Source: Demequina soli
GTDB lineage: Bacteria; Actinomycetota; Actinomycetes; Actinomycetales; Demequinaceae
Assembly: GCF_000971195.1 (NCBI RefSeq)
Contig: NZ_BBLZ01000005.1
Location: 62,001 to 126,000 of the forward strand
DNA length: 64,000 bases
Direction of reading: 5' to 3'
The position numbers were made by a program, and so were the translations under genes. Within the stretch, counting starts at the first letter, position 1; each line of letters begins with the position of its first letter. This document shows, piece by piece, positions 26,214 through 39,739 of this stretch. Below the pieces are notes generated by a model, which saw only the letters and a program-made list of their open reading frames with translations, was not told where the DNA came from and did no database searches.

Positions 26214-27229
26214 GACACGTCCTTGTTGTCGTCGTCTTCGGTCACCGGGACCGGCTTGGCCTTGCTCCCGCCACGGCTCTTGCGCTTGGGCTGCTGGCGC
26301 TGCCCGGAGACCTTCGGCGCCTCCACCTGGGGCTGCTCGATCACCACGGTGTCCTTCGACTCCGAGGCGCGGATGCCGTGCTTGGCCTCCTTGGCCGCCT
26401 GGCGCGCGAGGTAGGCGCGCTCCGCCTCGGAGCCCGGTGCCGGGTTGTTGCGGATGACGTACCACTGCTGGCCGAGCGTCCACAGGTTGGTCGTGGTCCA
26501 GTAGATGAGGACGCCGACGGGGAAGTTCGGGCCGGACAGCACGAAGATGAACGGCAGCACGTACATGAGGATCTTCTGCTGCTGCGCCATCGGGCCCTCG
26601 AGGGCCGCGGCAGGCAGGTTCTTCCGCGTGAGCTGGTGCTGCGTGGTGAACGTCGTCGCGACCATCATGACGATGAGCACGGCGGACAGGATCTTCGCGG
26701 CCGAGCCCTCACTGTTGAAGAACGAGTCCGACAGCGAGGCGCCGAACAGCGTCGCATGCTGTGCCTGATACTGCACCTGATCGGTGAGCATGCCGATGCC
26801 GGCGGTCGAGGTGCCGCTCGCGGCGTTGCCCTCGAGGCGCCCGTTGAGCACGCGGAACAGCGCGAAGAAGATCGGCGCCTGGATGAGCATCGGCAGGCAC
26901 GACGAGAACGGGTTCGTCTTGTGCTTAGCGTACAGCTCCATCGTCTCGCGGCTCATGGCCTCGCGCGACGCCTGGTCCTTCTTGCCCTTGTACTTGTCCT
27001 GGATCTTCTTGAGATCCGGCGAGATCAGCTGCATCGCCCTCGATGCCTTGATCTGCTTGACGAACAGCGGGATGAGCGCGGCACGGATGGTGATCACGAG
27101 GCCGACGATGGCGAGGGCCCAGGTGATGCCGGCGGCGGGATCGAGGCCGACCCACGTCCAGATCTGGTGCCAGATCACCATGATGTTGGCGACCACCCAC
27201 TCGAGCGGGTAGAGAAGCGTGTCGAGCAT
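26210..27229 (-). CDS. yidC: Membrane protein insertase YidC
   Basis: A 339-residue Oxa1/YidC insertase. The first helix 'LYPLEWVVANIMVIWHQIW' is followed by the conserved core 'AIVGLVITIRAALIPLFVKQIKASRAMQLISPDLKKIQDKY' with the cytoplasmic helical hairpin. Further helices occur at 'CLPMLIQAPIFFALFRVLNG', 'LIVMMVATTFTTQHQL' and 'YVLPFIFVLSGPNFPVGVLIYWTTTNLWTLGQQW'. The C-terminal tail is basic ('QQPKRKSRGGSKAKPVPV'), which in other bacteria contacts the ribosome. It is 14 bases after yidD. Confidence 0.96.
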   Translation of the reverse strand: MLDTLLYPLEWVVANIMVIWHQIWTWVGLDPAAGITWALAIVGLVITIRAALIPLFVKQIKASRAMQLISPDLKKIQDKYKGKKDQASREAMSRETMELYAKHKTNPFSSCLPMLIQAPIFFALFRVLNGRLEGNAASGTSTAGIGMLTDQVQYQAQHATLFGASLSDSFFNSEGSAAKILSAVLIVMMVATTFTTQHQLTRKNLPAAALEGPMAQQQKILMYVLPFIFVLSGPNFPVGVLIYWTTTNLWTLGQQWYVIRNNPAPGSEAERAYLARQAAKEAKHGIRASESKDTVVIEQPQVEAPKVSGQRQQPKRKSRGGSKAKPVPVTEDDDNKDVS

Positions 27230-27243
27230 CGAGACGTCAGTCC

Positions 27244-27540
27244 TTAGATCAGGTGGGCAGGGGTCGGGTCGGACGGCATCGCGGCATTATTCCTCGTAAG
27301 CCGAAATAGCCGCTCCCCCTTCGCCGGGACGTCGTCGACGCCGCCGTTGCTCCAGGGGTTGCAGCGCAGGAGACGCCAGGAGGCGAGCCCCGCACCCACG
27401 AACGCGCCGTGCACCCGGATCGCCTCGACGGCGTAGTGCGAGCACGAGGGGTGGTACTTGCAGCGCGGACCCGACAGCGGGGAGATCGTCAGCTGGTAGC
27501 CGCGGATCGCCCCGGTCAGCGCGCGCGCCGCGATGCTCAT
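27244..27540 (-). CDS. yidD: Membrane protein insertion efficiency factor YidD
   Basis: A 98-residue YidD (haemolysin-like) protein with the three conserved cysteines: '[31 protein letters not shown]' and '[18 protein letters not shown]'. It helps YidC-dependent insertion. The ATG overlaps the rnpA stop by four bases (ATGA). Confidence 0.95.
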   Translation of the reverse strand: MSIAARALTGAIRGYQLTISPLSGPRCKYHPSCSHYAVEAIRVHGAFVGAGLASWRLLRCNPWSNGGVDDVPAKGERLFRLTRNNAAMPSDPTPAHLI

Positions 27541-27881
27541 CGGGCCGCCTTCGCGAGGGCGTGACGCAGGGCGCCGTCCACGTCGGCCTCCAGATCGGAG
27601 AACGATGCGTCGGCCGCCGGCGGCAGGGCGCGCAGCACCACGAGGCTGCCCGCGGGCACGTCCTCGAGGCGCGTCGACATGATCGCGCGCAGGCGTCGCT
27701 TGACGCGGTTGCGGACCACGGCTCCTCCTACCGCCTTAGAAACGGCGAAACCGGCCATGCGGTCAGCATTGCCGGTGAGCGCTACGTGCACGACGATGGT
27801 GCGCCGGCCGCTGCGGACCCCCGATCGCATCGCGGAACGGAAGTCCGCGGAGGATCGCAGGCGCGCGTGGGCCGGCAGCAA
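27537..27881 (-). CDS. rnpA: Ribonuclease P protein component
   Basis: A 114-residue basic protein that helps the RNase P RNA cut tRNA precursors. '[32 protein letters not shown]' and the RNA-binding '[25 protein letters not shown]' are standard RnpA. It starts with TTG at 27881, two bases after the rpmH stop, with the ribosome site CCTGAGG overlapping the rpmH stop codon. Confidence 0.94.
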   Translation of the reverse strand: MLPAHARLRSSADFRSAMRSGVRSGRRTIVVHVALTGNADRMAGFAVSKAVGGAVVRNRVKRRLRAIMSTRLEDVPAGSLVVLRALPPAADASFSDLEADVDGALRHALAKAAR

Positions 27882-27883
27882 CC

Positions 27884-28021
27884 TCAGGCCGAGAGCTTGC
27901 CGCGGCCCTTGCGGCGACGCGACGCCAGGATGGAACGTCCGGCACGCGTACGCATACGCAGACGGAAGCCGTGCGTCTTGGCACGCTTGCGGTTGTTCGG
28001 CTGGAAAGTCCGCTTGCTCAC
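27884..28021 (-). CDS. rpmH: Ribosomal protein bL34
   Basis: A 45-residue very basic protein read on the minus strand from GTG 28021: it begins [19 protein letters not shown] and ends RKGRGKLSA. This is the universal bL34 sequence of the large ribosomal subunit. The ribosome site is the GGAG in the leader. It heads the rpmH-rnpA-yidD-yidC-jag-rsmG series and is divergent from dnaA. Confidence 0.97.
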   Translation of the reverse strand: MSKRTFQPNNRKRAKTHGFRLRMRTRAGRSILASRRRKGRGKLSA

Positions 28022-28256
28022 GGTAACTCCACGGTGTTGTCAGGGCATGGTCAAATCAGCGCACTAACGTTACGCGTTCCCCGCATGAGGGGTCAAATCG
28101 CGCCCTCGGTCTTGGGTGGGGCACCCGAACAGGATAGGCTCCACCATCACGGCAGGCCACCACGAGATCGACACGCGGAGACGCGGTAACGAGCAGGTGA
28201 CGGGCCATGCACCGACTGTGAGAAACGCTGTGGAGAAAGCTTGGGGGTGACGGCCA
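28022..28256. promoter_or_regulatory. Divergent rpmH/dnaA promoter region
   Basis: This 235-base region is AT-richer around 28060-28140. On the plus strand TAGGCT (28134-28139) could be a dnaA -10. A DnaA-box-like TGTGGAGAA (28229-28237) lies just before the dnaA start and could allow autoregulation. Start sites are not established. Confidence 0.5.
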
Positions 28257-29651
28257 GTGGCGGCAGAGCCTGCCTCGGAATCGATCGACGCAGTGTGGCG
28301 TGGGGCGCTCGACTTCCTCGCGGATGACGGATCGCTCAGCACCCAGAACCGGTCGTTCCTCCGGCTCGTCAAGCCGCTCGCGGTGGTCGAGGACAACGTG
28401 TTCCTCGCGGTGGCGGAGGACTTCACGAAGAACTACGTGGAGACCACGCTGCGGGGTCCCGTGACCGAGGCGCTGAGCGATGTGCTCGGCCGCGACGTCC
28501 GCATCGCCGTGACCGTCGACGCCTCGATCACCCCGCCGGCACCGTCCGAGGACGGCGCGGAGGAGTCCGTGCCGCGCCCGCAGGTGCGCCGGCCCGAGCC
28601 TGCACCGGCCCCGGTCGTCGAGGACCCGCACCTCAACCCGCGGTACACGTTCGACACGTTCGTCATCGGTCCCTCCAACCGCTTCGCGCACGCCGCGGCC
28701 CTCGCGGTCGCCGAATCACCTGGTAAGACGTACAACCCGCTGTTCATCTACGGCGGCTCCGGGCTGGGCAAGACGCACCTGCTGCACGCGATCGGCCACT
28801 ACACGCGCCACCTCAAGCCTCAGACGCGTGTGCGCTACGTGAACTCCGAGGAGTTCACCAACGACTTCATCAACTCGATCCGTGACGACCGGTCGCTCAG
28901 CTTCAAGCGCACCTATCGCGAGGTCGACGTCCTCCTCATCGACGACATCCAGTTCCTGCAGGGCAAGGAGCAGACGCTCGAGGAGTTCTTCCACACGTTC
29001 AACGCGCTCCACAACGCCGGCAAGCACGTGGTCATCACCTCCGACGTGAGCCCCCGCTATCTCGACGGCATCGAGGAGCGCATGCGCACCCGCTTCGAGT
29101 GGGGGCTCATGACGGACGTGCAGCCGCCGGACCTCGAGACCCGTGTGGCGATCCTTCGCAAGAAGGCGGCCGCGGACGCCGTCCAGGCGCCGTCCGACGT
29201 GCTCGAGTACATCGCCTCGAACATCACGAGCAACATCCGCGAGCTCGAGGGCGCGCTGATCCGCGTCACCGCGTTCGCGGCGCTCAACCGTCAGCCGGTC
29301 GACCTCTCCCTCGCACAGGTGGTCCTCAAGGACCTCATCTCCGACGACGACTCCGAGATCACCGCGGCGTCGATCATCGGCAAGACCGCCGAGTACTTCG
29401 GCATCTCGCTCGAGGAGCTCACGGGCACCAGCCGCTCGCGCGTGTTCGTGACCGCCCGCCAGATCGCGATGTACCTCTGCCGGCAGCTCACGGACCTCTC
29501 CCTGCCCAAGATCGGCGAGCACTTCGGCGGCAAGGACCACACGACGGTCATGTACGCGGTCAAGAAGGTCGAGGACCAGATCGCGCAGCGCCGCCAGATG
29601 TACAACCAGGTCAACGAGATCCACGCGCGCATCAAGCAGTCGCGCGCCTGA
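28257..29651 (+). CDS. dnaA: Chromosomal replication initiator DnaA
   Basis: A 464-residue AAA+ initiator that binds DnaA boxes and opens oriC. Domain I is residues 1-90, with a Pro-rich linker to about 125. The AAA+ core has Walker A 'GGSGLGKT' (166-173) and '[27 protein letters not shown]', and the C-terminal DNA-binding domain contains '[16 protein letters not shown]'. The domain II linker is short compared with Streptomyces. Start GTG 28257 has GGGGGTGA upstream. The gap to dnaN is unusually rich in repeats. Confidence 0.98.
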   Translation: MAAEPASESIDAVWRGALDFLADDGSLSTQNRSFLRLVKPLAVVEDNVFLAVAEDFTKNYVETTLRGPVTEALSDVLGRDVRIAVTVDASITPPAPSEDGAEESVPRPQVRRPEPAPAPVVEDPHLNPRYTFDTFVIGPSNRFAHAAALAVAESPGKTYNPLFIYGGSGLGKTHLLHAIGHYTRHLKPQTRVRYVNSEEFTNDFINSIRDDRSLSFKRTYREVDVLLIDDIQFLQGKEQTLEEFFHTFNALHNAGKHVVITSDVSPRYLDGIEERMRTRFEWGLMTDVQPPDLETRVAILRKKAAADAVQAPSDVLEYIASNITSNIRELEGALIRVTAFAALNRQPVDLSLAQVVLKDLISDDDSEITAASIIGKTAEYFGISLEELTGTSRSRVFVTARQIAMYLCRQLTDLSLPKIGEHFGGKDHTTVMYAVKKVEDQIAQRRQMYNQVNEIHARIKQSRA

Positions 29652-30526
29652 TACCCGCGCCCCCTCCCAGGGCGTCCTGACGAACGTTTCCGGCCCCTTC
29701 CGCGCCTCACGGCCCGGGAGGGGCCGATTCGTTGTCCCAGCGGCCTCGTCCTGCGGGCGGACGATGCGTGCCGCGGCCGATCCGTCGGGTCACCTGCGGT
29801 GCGAGGAGCCTGAGGATCGCTGCTGGCGACGGTGTCGGGCCCTCGGCGGGCTTGTAGCGCCGCGAGGCCGTCCGTGGGCCCGGATCCGCGCTTCCCGGCG
29901 CCCATGCCGGGGCCGCGGCGTCCTGACACGTCCTGACGCGTCCTGGCGAACGATTCGGCCCCGTCGCCGGCCTGGAGCACCGCCCGCGGCCGGAAGGGCC
30001 GGAATCGTTGCCCAGGAGCCTCCCTGACGGCCTCGGCGCGAGGCCGCGCCCGGGACGCGTCCCACGGACCGCTGCGCACGTGGCGGTCGCCCGGCTCTCG
30101 AGCCGCCCAGGCCAACGATTCCGGGGCCTCCGGCTGCACGACGCTTCCCGCACCACCCAGCGCCACGAATCGTTGTCCAGGAACGGACGGGACGCCGCCG
30201 CCGATGACGGTGCGCCGGGCAGGGATCGTCCCGGCATCGCGAGGAGCCGCCCAGGGAAGCTCGGCCTCCCGCGCTCACCCGTGCACGGACGCCGTCTCGA
30301 CGCGCCCTGGCGAACGATTCGGGCACCCGGACGCGGATCCGGACCTTCGACACGCCGTAGCAGTCGTCGGGATCGCGTGGAGACGCCGAAATCGTTCGTC
30401 AGGAGCGATCCTCCTCGCCACGCCCACGGTGGACAGCTGCGATCAGGCCGAAATGCCTGATCGCCACGGCTTTTCCTACGCCCAGAGGCCTTGTCGGCGA
30501 CACGCGCGACGCGATTCCCTCACAAA
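29652..30526. other. Non-coding left part of the dnaA-dnaN gap
   Basis: This 875-base stretch carries eight imperfect repeats in four inverted pairs, a decamer copy at 29759-29768, and short direct repeats TCCTGACACG/TCCTGACGCG/TCCTGGCG at 29931-29948. Open frames run through it on several strands, but none resembles a protein family and their peptides simply repeat with the DNA repeats. I see no supported gene. Confidence 0.6.
29675..30406. repeat. Array of eight ~21-base repeats, four inverted pairs
   Basis: Consensus CCTGGCGAACGATTCGGCCC. Forward copies start at 29675, 29941, 30105 and 30303; the matching reverse copies start at 29720, 29996, 30162 and 30385. Each pair could fold into an imperfect hairpin with a 20-60 base loop. 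The reverse copies contain TTGTCCCAG, TTGCCCAGG, TTGTCCAGG or TTCGTCAGG, close to the first seven bases of the DnaA box TTGTCCACA. The first pair could also terminate dnaA. Confidence 0.75.
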
Positions 30527-30769
30527 TGTGGAAAAGTCTGTGGACGCCCGTGGATGACGTGCTCCGTCCACAGGGGACGCCCTGTGAAGAAAAACAGGGA
30601 TCCTGGGGGCGAATTCGACGCCGTCCCCGACCCGATCGTGCTGTCCACGGCTCCCACCCCCAGGATCCACACATCCGGATGTCCACCATTTCCAGCGACG
30701 ATGCGCGTGTTCCACAGATTCCACGGCCCCTAATACGACTACGAGCCCTCTCTGAGAATGTTGTCCACA
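30527..30769. other. oriC: oriC DnaA-box cluster
   Basis: About ten DnaA boxes lie in 245 bases before dnaN: TGTGGAAAA (30527), TGTGGACG (30539), CGTCCACAG (30565), CTGTCCACG (30641), GATCCACAC (30664), ATGTCCACC (30679), TGTTCCACA (30709), ATTCCACGG (30718) and the perfect TTGTCCACA (30761-30769). Short A-rich stretches such as GAAGAAAAACA (30587-30597) could ease melting. Place and content match actinobacterial origins. One decamer-like GACGATGCG lies at 30697. Confidence 0.85.
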
Positions 30770-30876
30770 CGACCTTCATCTCGGCTCGCGCCCCGACCGC
30801 CCGACGCCGCCCCCGACGGCCTACCGGCAACGTCGGACCCGTGGCATAGTCTGTGCTCGACACCTGAGGAGCAAGC

Positions 30877-32004
30877 ATGAAGTTCACCGTCGAGCGCGAC
30901 GTCCTGGCAGACGCCGTCGCATGGACGTCGCGCGCCGTCCCGGCGCGTCCCCCGGTCCCCGTTCTCGCCGGCGTGCGCATCACCGCGGACGCCGAGGGGC
31001 TCGTGCGCCTGGCCAGCTTCGACTACGAGGTGTCGGCCCGCGGCGAGTTCCCCGCGGAGGTCGAGGAGCCGGGCGAGGTCCTGGTGAGCGGACGCCTGCT
31101 GCGCGAGATCGCGAACGCGCTCCCCCACAAGCCCGTCCAGCTCTCGCTCGAGGGCACCAAGGTCTCCGTCACGTGCGGCGCCTCGCGCTTCACGCTGGCC
31201 ACCATGCCGGTCGACCAGTACCCGTCGCTGCCCGAGCTTCCGGAGCTCTCGGGGACCATCGACGGCACCACGCTTCAGCAGGCGGTCGCCCAGGTGACCT
31301 CCGCCGCGTCCCGCGACGAGACCCTCCCCATCCTCACCGGCGTCCGCGTCGAGATCGACGGCTCGCACATCTCGCTGCTCGCCACCGACCGCTACCGCCT
31401 CGCGCTCCGCGAGCTCGAGTGGAAGCCGGCCGACGAGTCGATCAGCGCGGTCGCCCTCGTGCGTGCCAAGACGCTCTCGGACACCGCGAAGGCCCTGGGT
31501 TCGGGCGACGTCACCGTCGCGCTGAGCTCCGGCCAGGGCATGGACCTCGTCGGCTTCGAGGCGGGCGGCCTCGTCACGACGTCGCTGCTCATGGACGGCG
31601 ACTACCCGCAGGTGCGTCGCCTGTTCCCGGAGTCGAGCCCCATCACGGCCACCGTCCGCACCCAGGACCTCATCGACGCGACGCGTCGCGTCGCGCTCGT
31701 GACCGAGCGCAACTCGTCGGTGCGCCTCGCGTTCGCCGAGGGCGAGGTCACGCTCGACGCCGGCCAGTCCGACGACGCGCAGGCGTCGGAGGCGCTCACC
31801 GCGCACCTCCACGGCGACCCGATCACCGTCGCGTTCAACCCCCAGTACCTGCTGGACGGCCTGACCGCGCTCGGCACCGACTTCGTGCAGTTCGGATTCA
31901 CGCAGGAGACCAAGCCGGTCGAGTTCGTGGGCCTCTCGGAGCCGGGCGGCGACGTCGCGGCCGAGTTCCGCTACCTGCTGGTGCCCATCCGCATCGCCTC
32001 CTAG
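30877..32004 (+). CDS. dnaN: DNA polymerase III beta sliding clamp
   Basis: A 375-residue ring-forming clamp with three repeated domains. It begins 'MKFTVERDVLADAVAWTSRAVPARPPVPVLAGVRI', with later 'LPILTGVRVEIDGSHISLLATDRYRLALREL' and the C-terminal 'EFVGLSEPGGDVAAEFRYLLVPIRIAS', the last part (YLLVPIR) forming the cleft for clamp-binding motifs. CTGAGGAGC precedes the ATG. It overlaps recF by one base (TAGTG). Confidence 0.97.
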   Translation: MKFTVERDVLADAVAWTSRAVPARPPVPVLAGVRITADAEGLVRLASFDYEVSARGEFPAEVEEPGEVLVSGRLLREIANALPHKPVQLSLEGTKVSVTCGASRFTLATMPVDQYPSLPELPELSGTIDGTTLQQAVAQVTSAASRDETLPILTGVRVEIDGSHISLLATDRYRLALRELEWKPADESISAVALVRAKTLSDTAKALGSGDVTVALSSGQGMDLVGFEAGGLVTTSLLMDGDYPQVRRLFPESSPITATVRTQDLIDATRRVALVTERNSSVRLAFAEGEVTLDAGQSDDAQASEALTAHLHGDPITVAFNPQYLLDGLTALGTDFVQFGFTQETKPVEFVGLSEPGGDVAAEFRYLLVPIRIAS

Positions 32005-33128
32005 TGCGCGTCACCCACGTCCAGCTCGCCGACTTCCGCTCGTACACGCAGGCAGACGTCGAGCTCGGACCGGGCGTCACCACGTTCGTCGGCCGCAACG
32101 GCCAGGGCAAGACCAACCTCGTCGAGGCGATCCGGTACCTCTCGGTGCTCGGCTCGCACCGCGTGGCCAGCGATGCCCCGCTGATCCGCTTCGGCGCCGA
32201 GCGTGCCGTGGTGCGCGCGAAGGTCGAGAAGGCGGGCCGCTCGCTGGGCCTCGAGGTGACGCTCAACTCCGGGCGCGCGAACACCGCGCGGCTCAACCGC
32301 GGGGCCGCGCGGCCCCGCGACCTCATCGGCGTCCTGCGCACGGTGCTCTTCGCGCCGGAGGACCTCGCGCTGGTCAAGGGCGATCCGTCGGGACGCCGCG
32401 GATTCCTCGACGAGCTGTGCGTCGCGCTCCAGCCCGCGCTGGCGGGCGACCTCGGCGACTACGAGCGCGTGCTGCGTCAGCGCACCTCGATGCTCAAGAC
32501 CTCCCGCAACGCGCGCGGCGACCTGACGATGCTCGACATCTGGGACGAGAAGCTCGCGGACCTGGGCGGACGCATCGTCGCCGCTCGGCTGCGGGCCGTC
32601 GCGGGCCTGGCTCCGTACGTGGCCACGGCGTATCAGGACGTCGCGCCGGACGGCGGCGACTGCGCGATCCAGTACACGTCGTCCCTGGCAGAGATGCTGC
32701 CCCAGGCGCCGGGTGACATTGCGACGCTGCTGCTCGAGCGGCTGCGGGAGCTGCGCCCCAAGGAGCTCGACCGCGGCGTCACGCTCGCGGGACCCCACCG
32801 CGACGACCTGGAGATCCGGCTCGGCGGCATGCCTGCGAAGGGCTACGCGAGCCACGGCGAGTCGTGGTCGTGCGCGCTCGCGCTCCGCATCGGCACCTAC
32901 GACCTGCTCACGTCCGACACGGGTCCCGACTCGGGTGACGACGGCGAGCCGGTGCTCATCCTCGACGACGTGTTCGCGGAGCTCGACGCGGGCCGTCGCG
33001 CCGCCCTCGCCGCGCGCCTCGAGCGCGCGAGTCAGGTGCTCATCACCGCGGCGGTCGCCGAGGACGTCCCCGCGACGCTCGCCGGCCGCGCGATCCCGGT
33101 GACCAAGGGGCGCGTCGGCGATGAGTGA
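32004..33128 (+). CDS. recF: DNA replication and repair protein RecF
   Basis: A 374-residue SMC-like ATPase that helps load RecA at gaps. It has 'VTHVQLADFRSYTQADVELGPGVTTFVGRNGQGKTNLVEAIRYLSVLGSHR' with Walker A, 'FAPEDLALVKGDPSGRRGFLDE', 'SHGESWSCALALRIG' (signature) and 'PVLILDDVFAELDAGRRAALA' (Walker B). The GTG start shares a base with the dnaN stop. The last eight bases overlap the next gene. Confidence 0.95.
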   Translation: MRVTHVQLADFRSYTQADVELGPGVTTFVGRNGQGKTNLVEAIRYLSVLGSHRVASDAPLIRFGAERAVVRAKVEKAGRSLGLEVTLNSGRANTARLNRGAARPRDLIGVLRTVLFAPEDLALVKGDPSGRRGFLDELCVALQPALAGDLGDYERVLRQRTSMLKTSRNARGDLTMLDIWDEKLADLGGRIVAARLRAVAGLAPYVATAYQDVAPDGGDCAIQYTSSLAEMLPQAPGDIATLLLERLRELRPKELDRGVTLAGPHRDDLEIRLGGMPAKGYASHGESWSCALALRIGTYDLLTSDTGPDSGDDGEPVLILDDVFAELDAGRRAALAARLERASQVLITAAVAEDVPATLAGRAIPVTKGRVGDE

Positions 33129-33723
33129 CGAGCGCCGGGACGATGCGCCGGAGACTCCTGAGGGCGTCTCCCCTGGTCAGGGCGGGCCCGAGTCGGATCC
33201 GCTGGTCCCCGTCGACGCCGCGCGGCTGGCACGCGAGGCGATGGAGCGGGCTCGCCTCGCGGCACGCCAGCGCGGTGCCAAGCGCACGAGCGCGAAGCGC
33301 GGTCGCGCGCAGCGGGAGGACGCGCGCCGGTCGAGCGACTCGGCGAGCCCGCAGCCCTACGGGCGGGGTCGCGACCCGAAGCCGATGGGCGACGCGGTGA
33401 CGTCGCTGCTGCGCCGCATGGGCTGGACCGAGCAGATCGAGGTCTCGTCCGTGACCGGACGCTGGCGCGAGGTGATCGGGGACCGCATCGCCGACCACTG
33501 CGAGCCGCTCGGCTTCGAGGACGGCGTGCTCACGGTCAAGGCGACGTCGACCGCGTGGGCGACGCAGCTGCAGATGATGAACGGCCAGATCCGTCACCGG
33601 ATCAACGAGGAGTTCGGCCGCGAGATCGTCACGGAGCTCAAGGTGCTCGGACCGACGGCGCGGTCGTGGACCAAGGGTCCGCGCACGGTGAAGGGTCGCG
33701 GCCCCCGCGACACGTACGGGTGA
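33121..33723 (+). CDS. DciA-like DUF721 protein
   Basis: A 200-residue protein. The first 90 residues are charged and disordered ('RLAREAMERARLAARQRGAKRTSAKRGRAQRED'), followed by the DUF721 fold ('AVTSLLRRMGWTEQIEVSSVTGRWREVIGDRIADHCEPLGFEDGVLTVKATSTAWATQLQMMNGQIRHRINEEFG'). DUF721 proteins next to recF are counterparts of DciA, which loads the replicative helicase in bacteria lacking DnaC/DnaI. The start overlaps the recF end by eight bases, so translation is coupled. Confidence 0.88.
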   Translation: MSDERRDDAPETPEGVSPGQGGPESDPLVPVDAARLAREAMERARLAARQRGAKRTSAKRGRAQREDARRSSDSASPQPYGRGRDPKPMGDAVTSLLRRMGWTEQIEVSSVTGRWREVIGDRIADHCEPLGFEDGVLTVKATSTAWATQLQMMNGQIRHRINEEFGREIVTELKVLGPTARSWTKGPRTVKGRGPRDTYG

Positions 33724-34080
33724 ACCGCGCGCCGGGGTGCCACGCGCATCGTCTCCGGGTCGTCCACTAAAAAAGACATTGTGTGACATAACCCACATCC
33801 CGAACGGCCGTCGGCACCGCGCGGCGCGCCCTACCCTTGTACGGACGCAAGGGCCGGAGGCGTGCTGGGGGCGCCTCCGGAACCTGCGCGAGGACCCGGC
33901 GCGAGGGGGCGTCGTGGCCCTCTCCGCGGGTGGCCGGGGCCGTGACGCCTTTTCGGTGCGGTGTCGACATCGCCTGAAAGGCCTGTGAGTCGCGCCATTC
34001 CGCCCCTCAGAGCCACTAGAATGGGCCGAGATAGGACGGGACTCGTGCGCGGTCCCGTCATCGGCTTGAAAGGCGAATCT
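33724..34080. promoter_or_regulatory. dciA-like/gyrB gap with hairpin and probable gyrB promoter
   Basis: This 357-base gap holds an AT-rich patch (33769-33800), then a hairpin with arms CCGGAGGCG (33854-33862) and CGCCTCCGG (33872-33880), likely the end of the dnaN transcript. TAGAAT at 34017-34022 is a good -10 candidate for gyrB, although the matching -35 is weak. Nothing resembling a gene is seen. Confidence 0.5.
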
Positions 34081-38719
<4,639 letters not shown>

Positions 38720-38730
38720 CGCACGCCTGA

Positions 38731-38767
38731 CACGAGGGGCCGGCCGCGCACGCGGTCGGCCCCTCGT
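38731..38767. terminator. Terminator after gyrA
   Basis: CACGAGGGGCCG and CGGCCCCTCGTG arms with a GC-rich loop, 12 bases after the gyrA stop. Confidence 0.88.
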
Positions 38768-38838
38768 GCGTCCCGGCCGTGCCGCCCGACCGTCGCGTTT
38801 CGACGACCGCGCTGCTAGCGTGCGGATCGGGGGCGACG

Positions 38839-39327
38839 ATGGGTGCAGGCTTCACGCTGACCGGGATGCTGCTCGCCGTCACCTTGGGTGCGGCGGCCGT
38901 CCTGCGCTGGCGTGCGAGCGGCGCCCACGCGGTCGCGCTGACGGCGGCGGCCGTGGGCGTCATCCTCCTCGTCGCCGTGACGGGGGCGGTCGGGCGCCCC
39001 GCCGGCGCCGATCCGGCGGCCGTGCCCTCGTCGGCGACGCTCTCGCGCAACGATGCCGTCGCGGCGGGCGATATCCACTGGCTCACGGTCGCGGGCGACC
39101 GCCTGTGGGGTGCCATCCCCTGGCCCGACGATGTGGGCGACACCGTCATCCGGGAGGGGGTGCCGGTGGGAGTGTCGGTCACGCGCGGCGAGCTCGCCGA
39201 CTACTACGCGAGCCTCGGGGCGTCCGTGTGGGACGGCGACTCCGTGCTGGTGCCCACCCGGGCCGGCGGGGTCGCGCGGGTGGCGCTGACCGACGGCGCG
39301 CTCACCGTCACGCTCGGCGGCTGGTGA
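38839..39327 (+). CDS. Hypothetical membrane protein
   Basis: I do not recognise this 162-residue protein. It has two hydrophobic helices ('FTLTGMLLAVTLGAAAVLRW' and 'AVALTAAAVGVILLVAVTGAVG') and then about 100 residues, probably outside, with no cysteines ('DIHWLTVAGDRLWGAIPWPDDVGDTVIREG'). GGGGGCG precedes the ATG at 38839. It stands alone between the gyrA terminator and another small membrane-protein gene 94 bases downstream. The codon use agrees with a real gene. Confidence 0.6.
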   Translation: MGAGFTLTGMLLAVTLGAAAVLRWRASGAHAVALTAAAVGVILLVAVTGAVGRPAGADPAAVPSSATLSRNDAVAAGDIHWLTVAGDRLWGAIPWPDDVGDTVIREGVPVGVSVTRGELADYYASLGASVWDGDSVLVPTRAGGVARVALTDGALTVTLGGW

Positions 39328-39421
39328 TCCGGTCATCCCGGGCCGCAGTCCTTTCGTCCCCTTCTGCGGCATTCGTGGACTAGCCTGCCAAGGACCGGCG
39401 GCATCGCGAACGGAGGCTCAC

Positions 39422-39688
39422 GTGGACGGCTGGAAGTTCTGGCTCAACGTGATCGCCGTCGTGTGCGGGATCGCAGCGCTGCTGATGTTCTGGGCCCCCG
39501 TCTGGGGCATCGTGGTCGGGGCGGTGGCCCTCGGGACCGCGATCGCCGCGCTCGTGCTCGGGGTGCGGCAGCGCAGCGTCGCGGGGATGGTGCTCGGCGG
39601 GATCGTCACCGTGCTGAGCGCCGGCGTCGTGCTGATCGCCGTCTCCTACCTGGACATCTTCGGCCCCGGCGTGACGCCGACCGCCTGA
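39422..39688 (+). CDS. Small hypothetical membrane protein
   Basis: An 88-residue protein with three closely packed hydrophobic segments ('WLNVIAVVCGIAALLMFW', 'WGIVVGAVALGTAIAALVLGV', 'GMVLGGIVTVLSAGVVLIAVSYL'). The pattern is like DUF4190/DUF4870-type small membrane proteins, but I cannot assign it firmly. The GTG at 39422 has CGGAGGC upstream. A strong decamer hairpin follows the stop. Confidence 0.6.
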   Translation: MDGWKFWLNVIAVVCGIAALLMFWAPVWGIVVGAVALGTAIAALVLGVRQRSVAGMVLGGIVTVLSAGVVLIAVSYLDIFGPGVTPTA

Positions 39689-39693
39689 GCCGG

Positions 39694-39728
39694 GCGCCGC
39701 ATCGTCCCTGGTGAGAACGATGCGGCGC
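39694..39728. terminator. Hairpin of paired decamers between convergent genes
   Basis: GCGCCGCATCGT (39694-39705) and ACGATGCGGCGC (39717-39728) form a perfect 12-base stem around an 11-base loop. It lies six bases after the small membrane gene and 12 bases from the end of the convergent oxidoreductase gene. Confidence 0.85.
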
Positions 39729-39739
39729 GCCGGCGTGGC

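Noticed and set aside
28022-28256. oriC in the rpmH-dnaA gap, as in some bacteria
   Set aside because: Only one or two weak DnaA-box-like sequences are present, whereas the dnaA-dnaN gap has about ten.
29675-30406. Possible CRISPR array
   Set aside because: Repeats alternate in orientation, differ from each other, and spacing varies from about 20 to more than 100 bases. No cas genes are near.
29707-30460. Open frames of 100-190 codons in the dnaA-dnaN gap
   Set aside because: No ribosome sites, no family resemblance, and their peptides simply repeat 'NDS'-like pieces wherever the DNA repeats occur. The region is better read as non-coding.
30731-30740. TAATACGACT, the first ten bases of a T7 RNA polymerase promoter
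   Set aside because: The match stops after ten bases (ACGAG follows), the rest of the promoter is missing, and it lies in a natural oriC. Chance is the better explanation.
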